Source of the DNA: Candidatus Competibacter phosphatis
GTDB lineage: Bacteria > Pseudomonadota > Gammaproteobacteria > Competibacterales > Competibacteraceae
Reading direction: 5' to 3'
Assembly (NCBI RefSeq): GCF_012939995.1
Contig: NZ_SPMZ01000037.1
Span: 1-51,772 of the forward strand
DNA: 51,772 nucleotides
The notes below the pieces were generated by a model that ran no database searches, was not told where the DNA came from, and saw nothing but the letters and a program-made list of their open reading frames with translations. This document shows positions 7,391 through 16,110 of this stretch, one piece after another. Both the position numbers and the translations under genes were made by a program. Position 1 is the first letter of the stretch; each line of letters begins with the position of its first letter.

Positions 7391-8156
7391 GTGTCCGACA
7401 CCGATCACGAACAGCCTTTCATCAGCCATCTCATCGAACTGCGTACCCGGCTGCTGCGCGTCGTCAGTGGGGTACTGTTGGTTTTCGTGGCGCTGTCGCC
7501 ATTCTCCAATCCGATCTATTCCATGCTGGCCGGCCCCTTGACCCGACACATGCCAGCCCAAAGCAGCATGATCGCAATCGATGTGCTGTCGCCGTTTCTG
7601 ACCCCACTCAAATTCACTCTGGTGCTGGCAGTCTTTATCACCATTCCGTGGATTCTCTACCAAGTCTGGGCCTTCATCGCGCCGGGTCTGTACCAAAAGG
7701 AGAAACGACTGGCCTTGCCGGTCCTGATCTCCAGCACCTTGCTGTTCTACTGTGGCATGGCTTTCGCCTACTTCGTGATCATGCCGATCTTCTTCGCCTT
7801 CATCACCAGCACCGCGCCGGAAGGAGTGGCGGTGATGACCGACATCAACCGCTATCTCGACTTCGTGATGACGATCTTTTTTCGCCTTCGGGGTCGCGTT
7901 CGAGGTACCGGTCGCCACGGTCATTCTGGTACTCATCGGCATCGTCACCCCCGACGCCATGGCCGCCAAACGGCCCTACATCATTGTTGGCGCCTTCGTC
8001 GTCGGCATGCTGTTGACCCCACCGGACGTGATTTCGCAGACCCTGCTGGCGGTGCCCATGTGGCTGTTGTTCGAGATCGGCATCTTCGTCTCGCGCCTGC
8101 TGTTGCGGCGCCGTGGCGAAGCGCGGGCGGCGGCGGAACCGAGCGGCCAGCGGTAA
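7391..8156 (+). pseudogene. tatC: Sec-independent translocase subunit TatC, frameshifted at a T-run
   Basis: TatC is the polytopic core of the Tat receptor. A GTG start at 7391 gives [23 protein letters not shown], the conserved opening. The first part contains [37 protein letters not shown]. The frame breaks at six T (7877-7882). Removing one T restores [18 protein letters not shown] and joins it to the following frame, which encodes [23 protein letters not shown] and ends at 8156. The full corrected product is about 254 residues. As read, the 5' frame instead continues through the lrgA-like gene. An artefact is likely because loss of TatC would be costly and both halves are well preserved. 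Confidence 0.9.
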
Positions 8157-8185
8157 GCGCTTCAGGCAACCATGGAACCCCAACG

Positions 8186-8545
8186 ATGATCGGCGCGCTG
8201 GCGGTGTTGCTGGCCTTCCAGTTGGTGGGAGAGATCGCGATCCGCTGGAGCGGCGTTCCGGTACCGGGACCCGTGATTGGCATGTTGCTGTTGTTCCTGG
8301 CGCTACACTGGCGCAAGTCGCTACCCGCGCCACTGCGCACCACCGCGGAGACCCTGCTGTCGCATCTGTCGCTGCTGTTCATCCCGGCCGGGGTCGGGAT
8401 CGTGCGGTACGGGGCGCTACTGGCAGAGGAATGGTTGGCGGTGACGGTCGCTCTGGTGCTAAGCACGCTGATCACGGTGGCCGTGACCGCGTTGGTGATG
8501 CAAACCGTCATCCGTTGGCGGCGTGGAGCACCACACGATGGATAG
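8186..8545 (+). CDS. CidA/LrgA family holin-like membrane protein
   Basis: This 119-residue polytopic protein has about four hydrophobic segments and the family signature PVPGPVIGMLLLFLAL. LrgA/CidA proteins are described as holin- or antiholin-like factors linked to murein hydrolase control, and more recently to metabolite transport, with LrgB as partner. The ATG at 8186 follows the corrected tatC stop by 29 nt. As read, the frameshifted tatC frame happens to be in phase with this gene, giving an artificial fusion. The start of the partner overlaps its 3' end by 8 bp. Confidence 0.88.
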   Translation: MIGALAVLLAFQLVGEIAIRWSGVPVPGPVIGMLLLFLALHWRKSLPAPLRTTAETLLSHLSLLFIPAGVGIVRYGALLAEEWLAVTVALVLSTLITVAVTALVMQTVIRWRRGAPHDG

Positions 8546-9266
8546 GATTTTCATCGACATCTGGGTGTACTTGGCCGCCTCGCCGCTGCTGTGGCTCACC
8601 CTCACCCTGGCCGTTTACCTGGCCGGACAATGGCTGTTTCGACGCAGTGGCGGCCGAGCGATCTTCAACCCGGTGGCACTGGCGATCGCCCTGCTGGTGC
8701 TGCTCCTGCTGCTGACCGGCACCCCCTATTCCACCTACTTCACCGGCGCGCAGTTCATCCACTTTCTACTTGGCCCGGCGACCGTGGCGCTGGCGGTGCC
8801 GCTCTATCTGCACTGGGAGCGGGTGCGGCAACTGGCCCTGCCGATCCTCGCCGGGTTACTAGTCGGCTCGCTGACCGCGATTCTATCGGCAATAGGGATC
8901 GCCGAGTTGCTGGGCGGTTCGCCGCGCACCCTGCTATCACTGGCGCCCAAATCGGTGACCACCCCGGTGGCGATGGGGATCGCCGAAAAGATCGGTGGCC
9001 TGCCTTCGCTGACGGCGGTTCTGGTGATTTTGACCGGGGTCATCGGGGCGGTCGCCGCGCCGGCCCTGTTGGACTGGCTGCGGATTCGGGACAACGCCGT
9101 CAAAGGGCTGGCCATCGGCGTGGCGGCGCACGGTATCGGCACGGCGCGGGCCTTGCAAATCAGCAGCTTGGCGGGGGCCTTCGCTGGGTTAGCCATCGGC
9201 CTGAACGCTCTATTGACCGCGTTGCTGGTCCCACTGATTGTTCGATTGCTCCATCTGACGCCTTGA
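8538..9266 (+). CDS. LrgB/CidB family membrane protein
   Basis: This protein of about 242 residues has many hydrophobic segments. It carries the LrgB hallmark SLAPKSVTTPVAMGIAEKIGG followed by LTGVIGAVAAP and GLAIGVAAHGIGTARAL. I prefer ATG 8538 to the in-frame GTG at 8523 because it has a GGAG about 10 nt upstream and overlaps the lrgA-type gene only briefly. The pair acts in the inner membrane. Proposed roles are control of autolysis or export of small glycolytic acids, and the sequence cannot decide between them. It ends 36 bp from the convergent truA. Confidence 0.9.
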   Translation: MDRIFIDIWVYLAASPLLWLTLTLAVYLAGQWLFRRSGGRAIFNPVALAIALLVLLLLLTGTPYSTYFTGAQFIHFLLGPATVALAVPLYLHWERVRQLALPILAGLLVGSLTAILSAIGIAELLGGSPRTLLSLAPKSVTTPVAMGIAEKIGGLPSLTAVLVILTGVIGAVAAPALLDWLRIRDNAVKGLAIGVAAHGIGTARALQISSLAGAFAGLAIGLNALLTALLVPLIVRLLHLTP

Positions 9267-9302
9267 TCCTAGCGTAATCGCCAGGCATGGGCATCGTTCC
9301 GC

Positions 9303-10091
9303 TCAGCCTTCAAAAGCCGGGCTACTGGTCGGAGCCGCCGGCAACCCGAACCGCTGTGGATAACGCACCGCCAGCAGATACAAACCCTCGGCCGGCGCAG
9401 TCACCCCGGCTTGCGTGCGATCACGACTTTCCAACACCTCAGCGACCCATTCGATCGGCCGGTCGCCGACCCCGATCGCCAGCAACACCCCAACGATATT
9501 GCGCACCATATGATGCAAAAAGGCGTTGGCCTCGATCTCCAGCAACACGCCATCGCCCTGCCGCCAAACCACCAATTCCAGAATTTCCCGGATCGGGTGG
9601 CGAGCTTGACACTCGGCGGCACGGAACGCGTTGAAATCGTGCTTGCCAATCAGCATCTGACCGGCCGCGTGCATCCGCGCGACATCCAGCGGCCGATAGT
9701 GCCAGACCGCCCGCCCCCGCCACAAAGCCGAGCGCTGGGAGTGGTTGTAGATCAGATAGCGATAGCGACGGGCCGTGGCCGAGAAACGGGCATGAAAATC
9801 GTCCGGGACCTCGTAAGCCCAGCTCAGGCTGAGATCTGGCGGCAAGTGGGCGTTGCCGCCTCGCACCCAGGCCCGCGTCGATCGGATCGCTCGGGTGTCG
9901 AAATGAGCGACTTGACCAACGGCGTGGACACCGGCATCGGTGCGGCCGGCGCAAGTCAGACCGACCGGGTGATCGGCAACCTTGGCCAACGCTCGCTCCA
10001 GACTGGCCTGCACGGTTCGTACTCCCGCCGGCTGCGCTTGCCAGCCACGAAACCCGACGCCGTCGTATTGGATGCCCAGTGCCACGCGCAT
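9303..10091 (-). CDS. truA: tRNA pseudouridine(38-40) synthase
   Basis: TruA converts uridines 38-40 of the tRNA anticodon arm to pseudouridine. The start at 10091 gives MRVALGIQYDGVGFRGWQ, the canonical N-terminus. An in-frame start 72 nt upstream would add an unrelated extension across the terminator. The catalytic Asp is in CAGRTDAGVHAVGQVAHFDT, and the conserved motifs FLHHMVRNIVGVLLAIG and ARYRYLIYN are present. The length is 262 residues, as usual. It lies downstream of the L,D-transpeptidase gene but is separated from it by a strong hairpin, so it is probably transcribed on its own. Confidence 0.95.
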   Translation of the reverse strand: MRVALGIQYDGVGFRGWQAQPAGVRTVQASLERALAKVADHPVGLTCAGRTDAGVHAVGQVAHFDTRAIRSTRAWVRGGNAHLPPDLSLSWAYEVPDDFHARFSATARRYRYLIYNHSQRSALWRGRAVWHYRPLDVARMHAAGQMLIGKHDFNAFRAAECQARHPIREILELVVWRQGDGVLLEIEANAFLHHMVRNIVGVLLAIGVGDRPIEWVAEVLESRDRTQAGVTAPAEGLYLLAVRYPQRFGLPAAPTSSPAFEG

Positions 10092-10123
10092 CGTCCCAAC
10101 TTCTCCCCGAGCCAACAACGAAA

Positions 10124-10150
10124 ATCCCCCGACCGCAGTGGCCGGGGGAT
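10124..10150 (-). terminator. Rho-independent terminator of the L,D-transpeptidase gene
   Basis: On the minus strand ATCCCCCGGCC and GGTCGGGGGAT form a strong stem with one mismatch around a 5-nt loop, followed by TTTT. It begins 24 nt after the transpeptidase stop and lies upstream of truA. Confidence 0.8.
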
Positions 10151-10174
10151 GGCGCTTATCCATGGAAAGAGGCT

Positions 10175-12055
10175 TTAGGCATCGCCGCCCTGAATCTCTC
10201 CTTTCTGGTAAAGAGCCCGGACCATGGGCTTGTCGCGCTGATAGATATCATCGCGAAAATTGAGCAAACCCTCGTCATCGACCCAAGCTGTCCAGTACAG
10301 CAAGTACACCGGCACTTCCTCCGGTAAACGGACAACCCGCTGCTTGCCGCTGGCGGCAGCGGTCTTGATGGTATCCTTGTTCCACTTCGGGTCATGCTTA
10401 AGCAGGTAATCGGCCAATTCCACCGGATTGGAGATGCGGATGCAACCGGAGCTGTAAGTCCGCTGGTTACGGCTGAACAGCTCTCGGGATGGCGTGTCGT
10501 GCAAGTAGATACTATAGGGGTTCGGGAACATGAACTTGATCCCGCCCAGGGCGTTGCGAGGCCCGGCATCCTGGCGCAACTGATAGCGGAAGCTGCTGGC
10601 GCTGACCGCGCTCCAATTGATCGAGCCTGGGTCGATTTCCTGGCCGGCGCTATTATAGATTCGGATCTTCTGCCCCTTGAGCGCGTAAGGGTTGCGCTTG
10701 AGCTGTGGCAGCTTGTCCTTCACCGCGATGGAACGCGGCACATACCACTTCGGGCTCAACACCAAGTAGGCCATGTTGGCGGTGAAGGTCGGCGTCTGCC
10801 GCTCCTGACGGCCCACCACCACTTTCGATTCCATCACCTGCTTGCCGTTCTCGAACACGCTCATCTTGAAGCTGGGAATATTGACCAGAATGTAACGCGG
10901 TCCGAAGTCGTCCGGCAGCCAGCGCCAGCGCTCCATGTTCAGTTCCACGCGACGAATTCGCTCCGAAACTGGCACGTTCAGGGCAGCAATCGTAGCGGTA
11001 TTAAGGGTTCCAGTTTCCTGCAAGCCATGCCGCCTCTGGAAACGGCGTAGCGCGTTGGCGAGCGATTTATCTTGGGTGACGCTCTTTCCAGACTGCTCCT
11101 GCCCCTTGGGCAAATCACCGCTAGCCTGCAATCGGCTACGTAGCCGTTCCGCCGGCGAGCCCTTTGCTCCTTTCGCGGAACCAACAACGGGCCAACCGCC
11201 CGCCTGTTCGATCGTCCGATAGCGTTGCAATATTTCCCGCAACTGGGCGTAGCCTTTACCCTGCGGCGCCAAGGCTTGCAGCGACTCGACCAGGGTGTCG
11301 TCGGCCAGCGCTCGCTCCAACACTTCGGCCAAATCGCGGGAACGCGGCTTGATCGTCCAGTCGGGGTCGATCTTGCGGGGTGGCAACCGACCGGACAGCA
11401 GATGGGAACCGTAGGTCAGAAACGTGTCGGTGAACAGCAGATCGAAATTGGCCAACTGGCCAACGGCCGGCGCGGCGGTATCCTGCTGGAGCGCCTCGTA
11501 CAGCTTGCGTAAGTGGGCGTGGGGATAGTCGGTGGACCGCAACCCTTCGCGCTCGGCTTGACCCAGGGTTTTCAAAAGCTTATCCGCAACCGGCAACGGC
11601 TTACCATCGGCATCGAGCCAAGCGGCGCGATAGTCGCGCCGGGCGTAGAAAGGAATCAGATACTCCAGCGAACGCAGCGCCAGATGATCGACCTTCAGGC
11701 TGGTCGGCGGCGGTTCGATCCGCACCTGCTGGCAGATGTGGACGGCAACCCGTTCCCTCAACCCGCCGTCGCCGGTCGGACAGGGCGGCAACTCCACCAC
11801 TGGGTTCGCCGCCGTCGCCGGTTGCGTGTCGTCGACCGAGGGCGGCCCGGTGTCGTCAACGTTCCCGGCGTTCTGATCGGCGTCCAGGCTGGCCGTTGCC
11901 GCCAACATCGCGGTCGTTCCAACCTTGCCACCGCCAGCACCCTGGATTTCGGGGGTTTGGCCGCCAGCCACCTGTGCCGCCACCGGCCACGCGTTGAGCG
12001 CACACGCGCCCAACAAGATGCAAAGCCATACAGGAAAAACGATTCGCTTGGACAT
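10175..12055 (-). CDS. YcbB/LdtD-type L,D-transpeptidase
   Basis: This exported enzyme would make 3-3 peptidoglycan cross-links or attach proteins to murein in the periplasm. The start at 12055 gives MSKRIVFPVWLCILLGACALNA, a signal peptide with a possible lipobox (LLGAC). The ~626 residues contain an N-terminal scaffold domain, a peptidoglycan-binding-like segment (LANALRRFQRRHGLQETGTLN) and a C-terminal YkuD domain. The catalytic motif is SSGCIRISNP near the C-terminus, with the conserved His in IYLHDTPS. Architecture and length match the YcbB family. A 157-bp AT-rich gap separates it from the upstream DUF2173 genes, so it may have its own promoter. I assign no symbol because subfamily orthology is uncertain. 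Confidence 0.92.
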   Translation of the reverse strand: MSKRIVFPVWLCILLGACALNAWPVAAQVAGGQTPEIQGAGGGKVGTTAMLAATASLDADQNAGNVDDTGPPSVDDTQPATAANPVVELPPCPTGDGGLRERVAVHICQQVRIEPPPTSLKVDHLALRSLEYLIPFYARRDYRAAWLDADGKPLPVADKLLKTLGQAEREGLRSTDYPHAHLRKLYEALQQDTAAPAVGQLANFDLLFTDTFLTYGSHLLSGRLPPRKIDPDWTIKPRSRDLAEVLERALADDTLVESLQALAPQGKGYAQLREILQRYRTIEQAGGWPVVGSAKGAKGSPAERLRSRLQASGDLPKGQEQSGKSVTQDKSLANALRRFQRRHGLQETGTLNTATIAALNVPVSERIRRVELNMERWRWLPDDFGPRYILVNIPSFKMSVFENGKQVMESKVVVGRQERQTPTFTANMAYLVLSPKWYVPRSIAVKDKLPQLKRNPYALKGQKIRIYNSAGQEIDPGSINWSAVSASSFRYQLRQDAGPRNALGGIKFMFPNPYSIYLHDTPSRELFSRNQRTYSSGCIRISNPVELADYLLKHDPKWNKDTIKTAAASGKQRVVRLPEEVPVYLLYWTAWVDDEGLLNFRDDIYQRDKPMVRALYQKGEIQGGDA

Positions 12056-12213
12056 GGAAACGACCGCCCCAATGCATTGAAGTAATAGACCGTGTCGTAT
12101 CATCATACCAACAAAGTATCAAAGTGGCCACGCCAAAGCGATACAAAAAAAACAACAAACATCGACTACTTACTTCACCTTTTAGATGGTGGAAAATCTC
12201 AATGATTCCAAGC

Positions 12214-12552
12214 CTACCAGTGCGAAATCTCCCGTAATTCCAGCAAGATTTCGTTCAGGGGCGCATCGGCGCCTTCCACGACGCAAACCAGGTTGCCGAC
12301 GCCGCAGACCGACTGTACCGCACCCCGGGCGATCCACCCATGCGGTGGAGTCCAACCGCGCATGCCGGTGAACATGGCGAGCTGGTCGGCATTGCCCTGA
12401 ATCATACGCCGGTAATCGTGCGCGAATTGCGCCAGCCGCGCCATATCGTCGCGTCCCATCAAGCCGTAGCCTTCGAGCAGGTAGCCATCGTCGCGAAAAT
12501 GGCAGATCACGTTAACCCCATCCAAAGCCAGAATGCGTCGGATCATGCTCAT
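12214..12552 (-). CDS. DUF2173-family protein, copy 3
   Basis: This small cytosolic protein (112 residues) begins MSMIRRILALDGVNVICHFRDDG. Its core GWTPPHGWIARGAVQSVCGVGNLVCVVEG closely resembles DUF2173 proteins found in sulfur-oxidising and other environmental proteobacteria. No function is established that I can name. The alternating strand pattern around VCGVGNLVCVV resembles Roadblock/LC7 folds, which is inference only. It overlaps the preceding paralogue by 4 bp (ATGA) and ends the three-gene set. It has no signal peptide. Confidence 0.7.
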   Translation of the reverse strand: MSMIRRILALDGVNVICHFRDDGYLLEGYGLMGRDDMARLAQFAHDYRRMIQGNADQLAMFTGMRGWTPPHGWIARGAVQSVCGVGNLVCVVEGADAPLNEILLELREISHW

Positions 12553-12950
12553 GAAATCGGCTCCCGCCCTTCCAGAACGGCGAATGCCGCTTCATAGTCG
12601 GCCTTTTCGTTGCCCAGCACCACACCCATGAACGGCGGCAAGCTGGTCTTGCCCTCGCTCTTGAGCTGCTCTCGACGAAAGCCGCTCACCACCACCGACC
12701 AGTCGAACCCGACCAGCGTGAATTCCTGGATCGGATAGAATCCCTTCATGGCCGTTACCTTCTCCCAACCACGCGCCTGCATGGTGGCAATGCTCATATT
12801 GGCCGCGCACATATGGGCCAGCAAGTCGAGCGTGGTTTCGTTGATGCGTTCGGGGTAAGCGATGCGCTGATCCAGCAACTCGCCGCTGCCCCGGAACTCG
12901 AAGGCCGCCATCGCCGCCGGCAGTCGCATCAGTTCATCGAGTGTCGCCAT
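12549..12950 (-). CDS. DUF2173-family protein, copy 2 (divergent)
   Basis: This 133-residue protein begins MATLDELMRLPAAMAAFEFRGSGELLDQRI. It shares with its neighbours the opening hydrophobic strand, a helix with AHMCAANMSIATMQARGW, and a strand region FTLVGFDWSVVVSG where the others have the GW..GN motif. That motif is lost here and the C-terminal part is longer. It sits between two other family members and is coupled to the downstream one by an ATGA overlap, suggesting a hetero-oligomer. The function is unknown. Confidence 0.6.
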   Translation of the reverse strand: MATLDELMRLPAAMAAFEFRGSGELLDQRIAYPERINETTLDLLAHMCAANMSIATMQARGWEKVTAMKGFYPIQEFTLVGFDWSVVVSGFRREQLKSEGKTSLPPFMGVVLGNEKADYEAAFAVLEGREPIS

Positions 12951-12992
12951 CGATTTCTTCTCCTTAATTTTTTAATTTTTTGCCGGGCCGGT

Positions 12993-13349
12993 TCAGATCA
13001 AATCGGAGGGCGCATTGGCCACGGTCTGACGCATGAATCCGACGATGTCGTTGATCGAAGCTCGGGCGTTGTCAAGCATGCAAAACACGTTGGCCATGAC
13101 GCACACGGTATAGTCGGCACCATGCACCATCCAGCCGCGTGGCGGTTGCAGTCCGCTGCGCGGCTGGAAGACTTCGAGCATCTTGCCCTCCATGTTCACG
13201 CCCATGGTGGTGGCGCGACACATGATCGACGCCATACGGGCATGTTCTTCAGTGAGGGCGCCGCGGTAGGAAAATCGGTCACCCCGATAGGCGTATTCGC
13301 CAGCGGCGATAACGCCGGGCTTGGCCAACAGATCGGTCACAATACTCAT
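12993..13349 (-). CDS. DUF2173-family protein, copy 1
   Basis: This 118-residue protein starts at 13349 (MSIVTDLLAKPGVIAAGEYAYRGD), with AAGGA about 9 nt upstream on the coding strand. It shares with copy 3 the pattern MCRATTMGVNMEGKML, then PPRGWMVHGADYTVCVMANVFCML. It is first in the three-gene operon. The ~180-bp region between it and the divergent hrpB must carry both promoters, but no clear -10 was found. A longer in-frame upstream extension overlaps hrpB and is spurious. The function is unknown. Confidence 0.68.
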   Translation of the reverse strand: MSIVTDLLAKPGVIAAGEYAYRGDRFSYRGALTEEHARMASIMCRATTMGVNMEGKMLEVFQPRSGLQPPRGWMVHGADYTVCVMANVFCMLDNARASINDIVGFMRQTVANAPSDLI

Positions 13350-13533
13350 TCGCGGAAATCCTTGGTGGCTGGCGTTATGATGAAGCGGGAGCGGCACTCG
13401 CGCGTGCGACGGACCCAAACCGCAGCATTTTGATAGAACAATAGTCAAGGCAGCGCACAAATGCACGTTGGGGCGATCACGGAAAACAGTGGCGGGGCAG
13501 TCTCGGCCATCCTCATCGAACGGGTCCGCGCTC

Positions 13534-16104
13534 GTGTTTCCATCTGATTCCGAGCCCACGACCCTGCCCATCGAACCGACGCTGCCGGCGATCCGCGCCG
13601 CGTTGCGCGATGCCCCCGCCCTGGTGCTGCAAGCGCCGCCGGGTGCCGGCAAAACCACCCGGGTACCGCTGGCGCTGCTCGATGAACCCTGGTTGAAGAA
13701 TTCCACCATCCTGCTGCTGGAACCGCGACGGCTAGCGGCGCGCGCAGCGGCGGCGCGCATGGCTGCGCAACTGAACGAGCCGGTCGGCCACACCGTTGGT
13801 TACCGCATCCGTTTCGACCGCCAAATCTCGCGCCAAACCCGCATCGAGGTACTGACCGAGGGCATTCTGACCCGCCGCTTGCAGCGCGATCCAGCGCTGG
13901 AGGGCGTGAGGTTGGTGATCTTCGACGAATTCCACGAACGCAGCCTGCACGCTGATCTGGCGCTGACACTTTGTCTGGACAGCCAACGCGAGTTGCGCCC
14001 GGACCTGCGGCTGCTGGTCATGTCGGCCACCCTGGACGGCGTCGCAGTGGCCCGACTGCTGGGCGATGCCCCCATCGTAACCAGCGAGGGCCGCGCCCAT
14101 CCCGTAAACCGGCAATACCTGCCACGAGATCCCGACGGTCTGGATCTTAACGTCGTGGTTCGCGCCGTACTAAACGCGCTGGGCCGGGAACGTGGCGACC
14201 TGCTGGTGTTCCTGCCGGGCGGCGGCGAAATCCGGCAAGTACTGGGCCGCTTGCAAGCGGAGCCGGCCTGCGCCGGACTGACGCTGGCGCCGCTATACGG
14301 CGATCTGCCGGGAGAAGCGCAGCAACGCGCCATTCGACGCGATCCTGACGGCCGGCGCAAAATCGTGCTGGCCACCCCCATCGCCGAAACCAGCCTGACC
14401 ATCGAGGGCATCGGCGTGGTGGTGGATGCCGGTTGGACCCGCGTGCCACGCTTCGATCCACGCAGCGGTCTGACCCGGTTGGAAACGATGCGAGTGTCGG
14501 CCGACGCCGCCGAACAGCGCGCCGGCCGCGCCGGACGGCTGGGTCCGGGGATTTGCTATCGGCTGTGGAGCGAGACCACTCAAAGCCGGCTCCGCCCGCG
14601 GCGCATCCCGGAAATCCTGGAGGCCGATCTGGCGCCACTGGCCCTGGAGCTGGCGCAATGGGGCGTCACCGAAGTGTCGGCGCTGGCTTGGCTCGATCCG
14701 CCACCGTCAGGCGCATTGGCCCAAGCGCGCGAACTACTGCGCGAACTGGGCGCGTTGGACGACCGCGACCGTATCACCTCGGCCGGACAGGCGCTGGCGG
14801 AACTGCCGATTCATCCGCGGCTGGCGCAACTGCTGCGGCGGGGCACGGCGCTCGGATTGGTCAAACTGGCCGCCGATCTGGCCGCGCTGCTGGAGGAGCG
14901 CGACCCCCTGCGTGGCGAACACCCTTTCGGCGGCGATTTCACCGCCCGTCTGGACGCCCTGCGGGATTTTCGCCGCGACGGCCGCGACGGCGCGCGGCGC
15001 TGGTGGGCCGATCCGACGGCCTGTGTCCGCATTGAGCAAGCGGCGCGGCGCTGGCGGGCGCTGCTACAACGGGATGGTTCCGAAAACGCGGACGAGTGTC
15101 TCCATCCCGCCCTCGATCCAAGAGATGGCGCGACCGCTGGATTGCTACTGGCCTTCGCTTACCCCGACCGGGTGGCGCGGCGCCGAGAGGGCGCGGCGGA
15201 TCGCTACCGGCTGGCCAACGGACGTGGAGCGCGGCTAGCCACCGGCGATCCGCTGGCGGGCCGCGACTGGCTGGTGGCGGCACACCTGGACGCCGGTGTC
15301 GGCGAAGGCCGAATCTGGCTGGCCGCGCCCGTCGATCCCACCGCTCTGGAAACACATCTCGCCGACCGGCTGCGCACCGTCGTGGAAGTGGGTTGGGATG
15401 AACGGCAGGCGGCGGTCATGGCACGCCAGGAACGGCGACTGGGTGTGCTGGCGCTCGACAGTACCCCATTGGCGGACGCCGATCCCGAATCACTGTGTCA
15501 GGCAATGCTGGCCGGTGCCCGGCAACTGGGTCTCGATAGCCTGCCGTGGACCCGCGAACTGCGCGAGTGGCAAGCGCGCGTGCTGTCGCTGCGGCACTGG
15601 TGCGCCGACGAAGGCTGGCCAGACGTGTCCGACGGCTGGCTGATGGAACACCTCGACGATTGGTTGCCATCCTGGCTGAATGGCATGACCCGGCGCGAAC
15701 ACCTGCGGCGGCTGGATCTGTCGGGTGCGCTATACGATCTGCTGGATGGCCGAGCGCGAGCGCGGCTGGACGAGCTGGCACCCACCCATCTGCCGGTCCC
15801 GAGTGGCTCGCGCATCCGCCTGCGCTACCAACCGGGCGAACCGCCGGTGCTGGCGGTCAAATTGCAGGAGTTGTTCGGGTTGGCCGATACCCCACGCATC
15901 GCCAGCGGGCGGATTCCGGTGACCTTGCACCTGCTGTCGCCGGCCCAGCGGCCGATCCAGGTCACTCAGGATCTGCGCGGCTTCTGGGAACGGACCTACG
16001 CCGAAGTCAGAAAGGAATTGAAAGGTCGCTACCCCAAGCATTCCTGGCCGGACGATCCGTGGAGCGCGATTCCCACCCGACGCGTCCGACCCGCCGAAAA
16101 ATGA
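13534..16104 (+). CDS. hrpB: ATP-dependent helicase HrpB (DEAH-box family)
   Basis: HrpB is a DExH-type RNA helicase-like ATPase. The motifs occur in order: Walker A PPGAGKTTRVPL, DEFHERSLHADL (motif II), MSATLDG (motif III), TPIAETSLTIEGIGVVVDAG (motif V) and EQRAGRAGRLGPG (motif VI). The HrpB-specific C-terminal domain follows, ending with RYPKHSWPDDPWSA. I chose GTG 13534 (MFPSDSEPTTLPIEPTLPAI) because conserved sequence begins about 12 residues later; the in-frame TTG at 13468 would add an unconserved arginine-rich stretch. No strong ribosome-binding site decides the start. About 856 residues, close to the usual size. Its physiological substrate is not established. Confidence 0.95.
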   Translation: MFPSDSEPTTLPIEPTLPAIRAALRDAPALVLQAPPGAGKTTRVPLALLDEPWLKNSTILLLEPRRLAARAAAARMAAQLNEPVGHTVGYRIRFDRQISRQTRIEVLTEGILTRRLQRDPALEGVRLVIFDEFHERSLHADLALTLCLDSQRELRPDLRLLVMSATLDGVAVARLLGDAPIVTSEGRAHPVNRQYLPRDPDGLDLNVVVRAVLNALGRERGDLLVFLPGGGEIRQVLGRLQAEPACAGLTLAPLYGDLPGEAQQRAIRRDPDGRRKIVLATPIAETSLTIEGIGVVVDAGWTRVPRFDPRSGLTRLETMRVSADAAEQRAGRAGRLGPGICYRLWSETTQSRLRPRRIPEILEADLAPLALELAQWGVTEVSALAWLDPPPSGALAQARELLRELGALDDRDRITSAGQALAELPIHPRLAQLLRRGTALGLVKLAADLAALLEERDPLRGEHPFGGDFTARLDALRDFRRDGRDGARRWWADPTACVRIEQAARRWRALLQRDGSENADECLHPALDPRDGATAGLLLAFAYPDRVARRREGAADRYRLANGRGARLATGDPLAGRDWLVAAHLDAGVGEGRIWLAAPVDPTALETHLADRLRTVVEVGWDERQAAVMARQERRLGVLALDSTPLADADPESLCQAMLAGARQLGLDSLPWTRELREWQARVLSLRHWCADEGWPDVSDGWLMEHLDDWLPSWLNGMTRREHLRRLDLSGALYDLLDGRARARLDELAPTHLPVPSGSRIRLRYQPGEPPVLAVKLQELFGLADTPRIASGRIPVTLHLLSPAQRPIQVTQDLRGFWERTYAEVRKELKGRYPKHSWPDDPWSAIPTRRVRPAEK

Positions 16105-16110
16105 CGCGCT

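Noticed and set aside
6877..8016. A 379-residue TatB as read
   Set aside because: After the seven-C run the frame runs out of phase through tatC and gives an Arg/His-rich, unlikely sequence. Removing one C yields a normal TatB that stops six bases before tatC.
7391..8545. TatC fused to the LrgA-like protein in one frame
   Set aside because: The fusion exists only because of the extra T at 7877-7882. The genuine TatC C-terminus lies in another frame and ends at 8156, and the LrgA-type gene has its own start at 8186.
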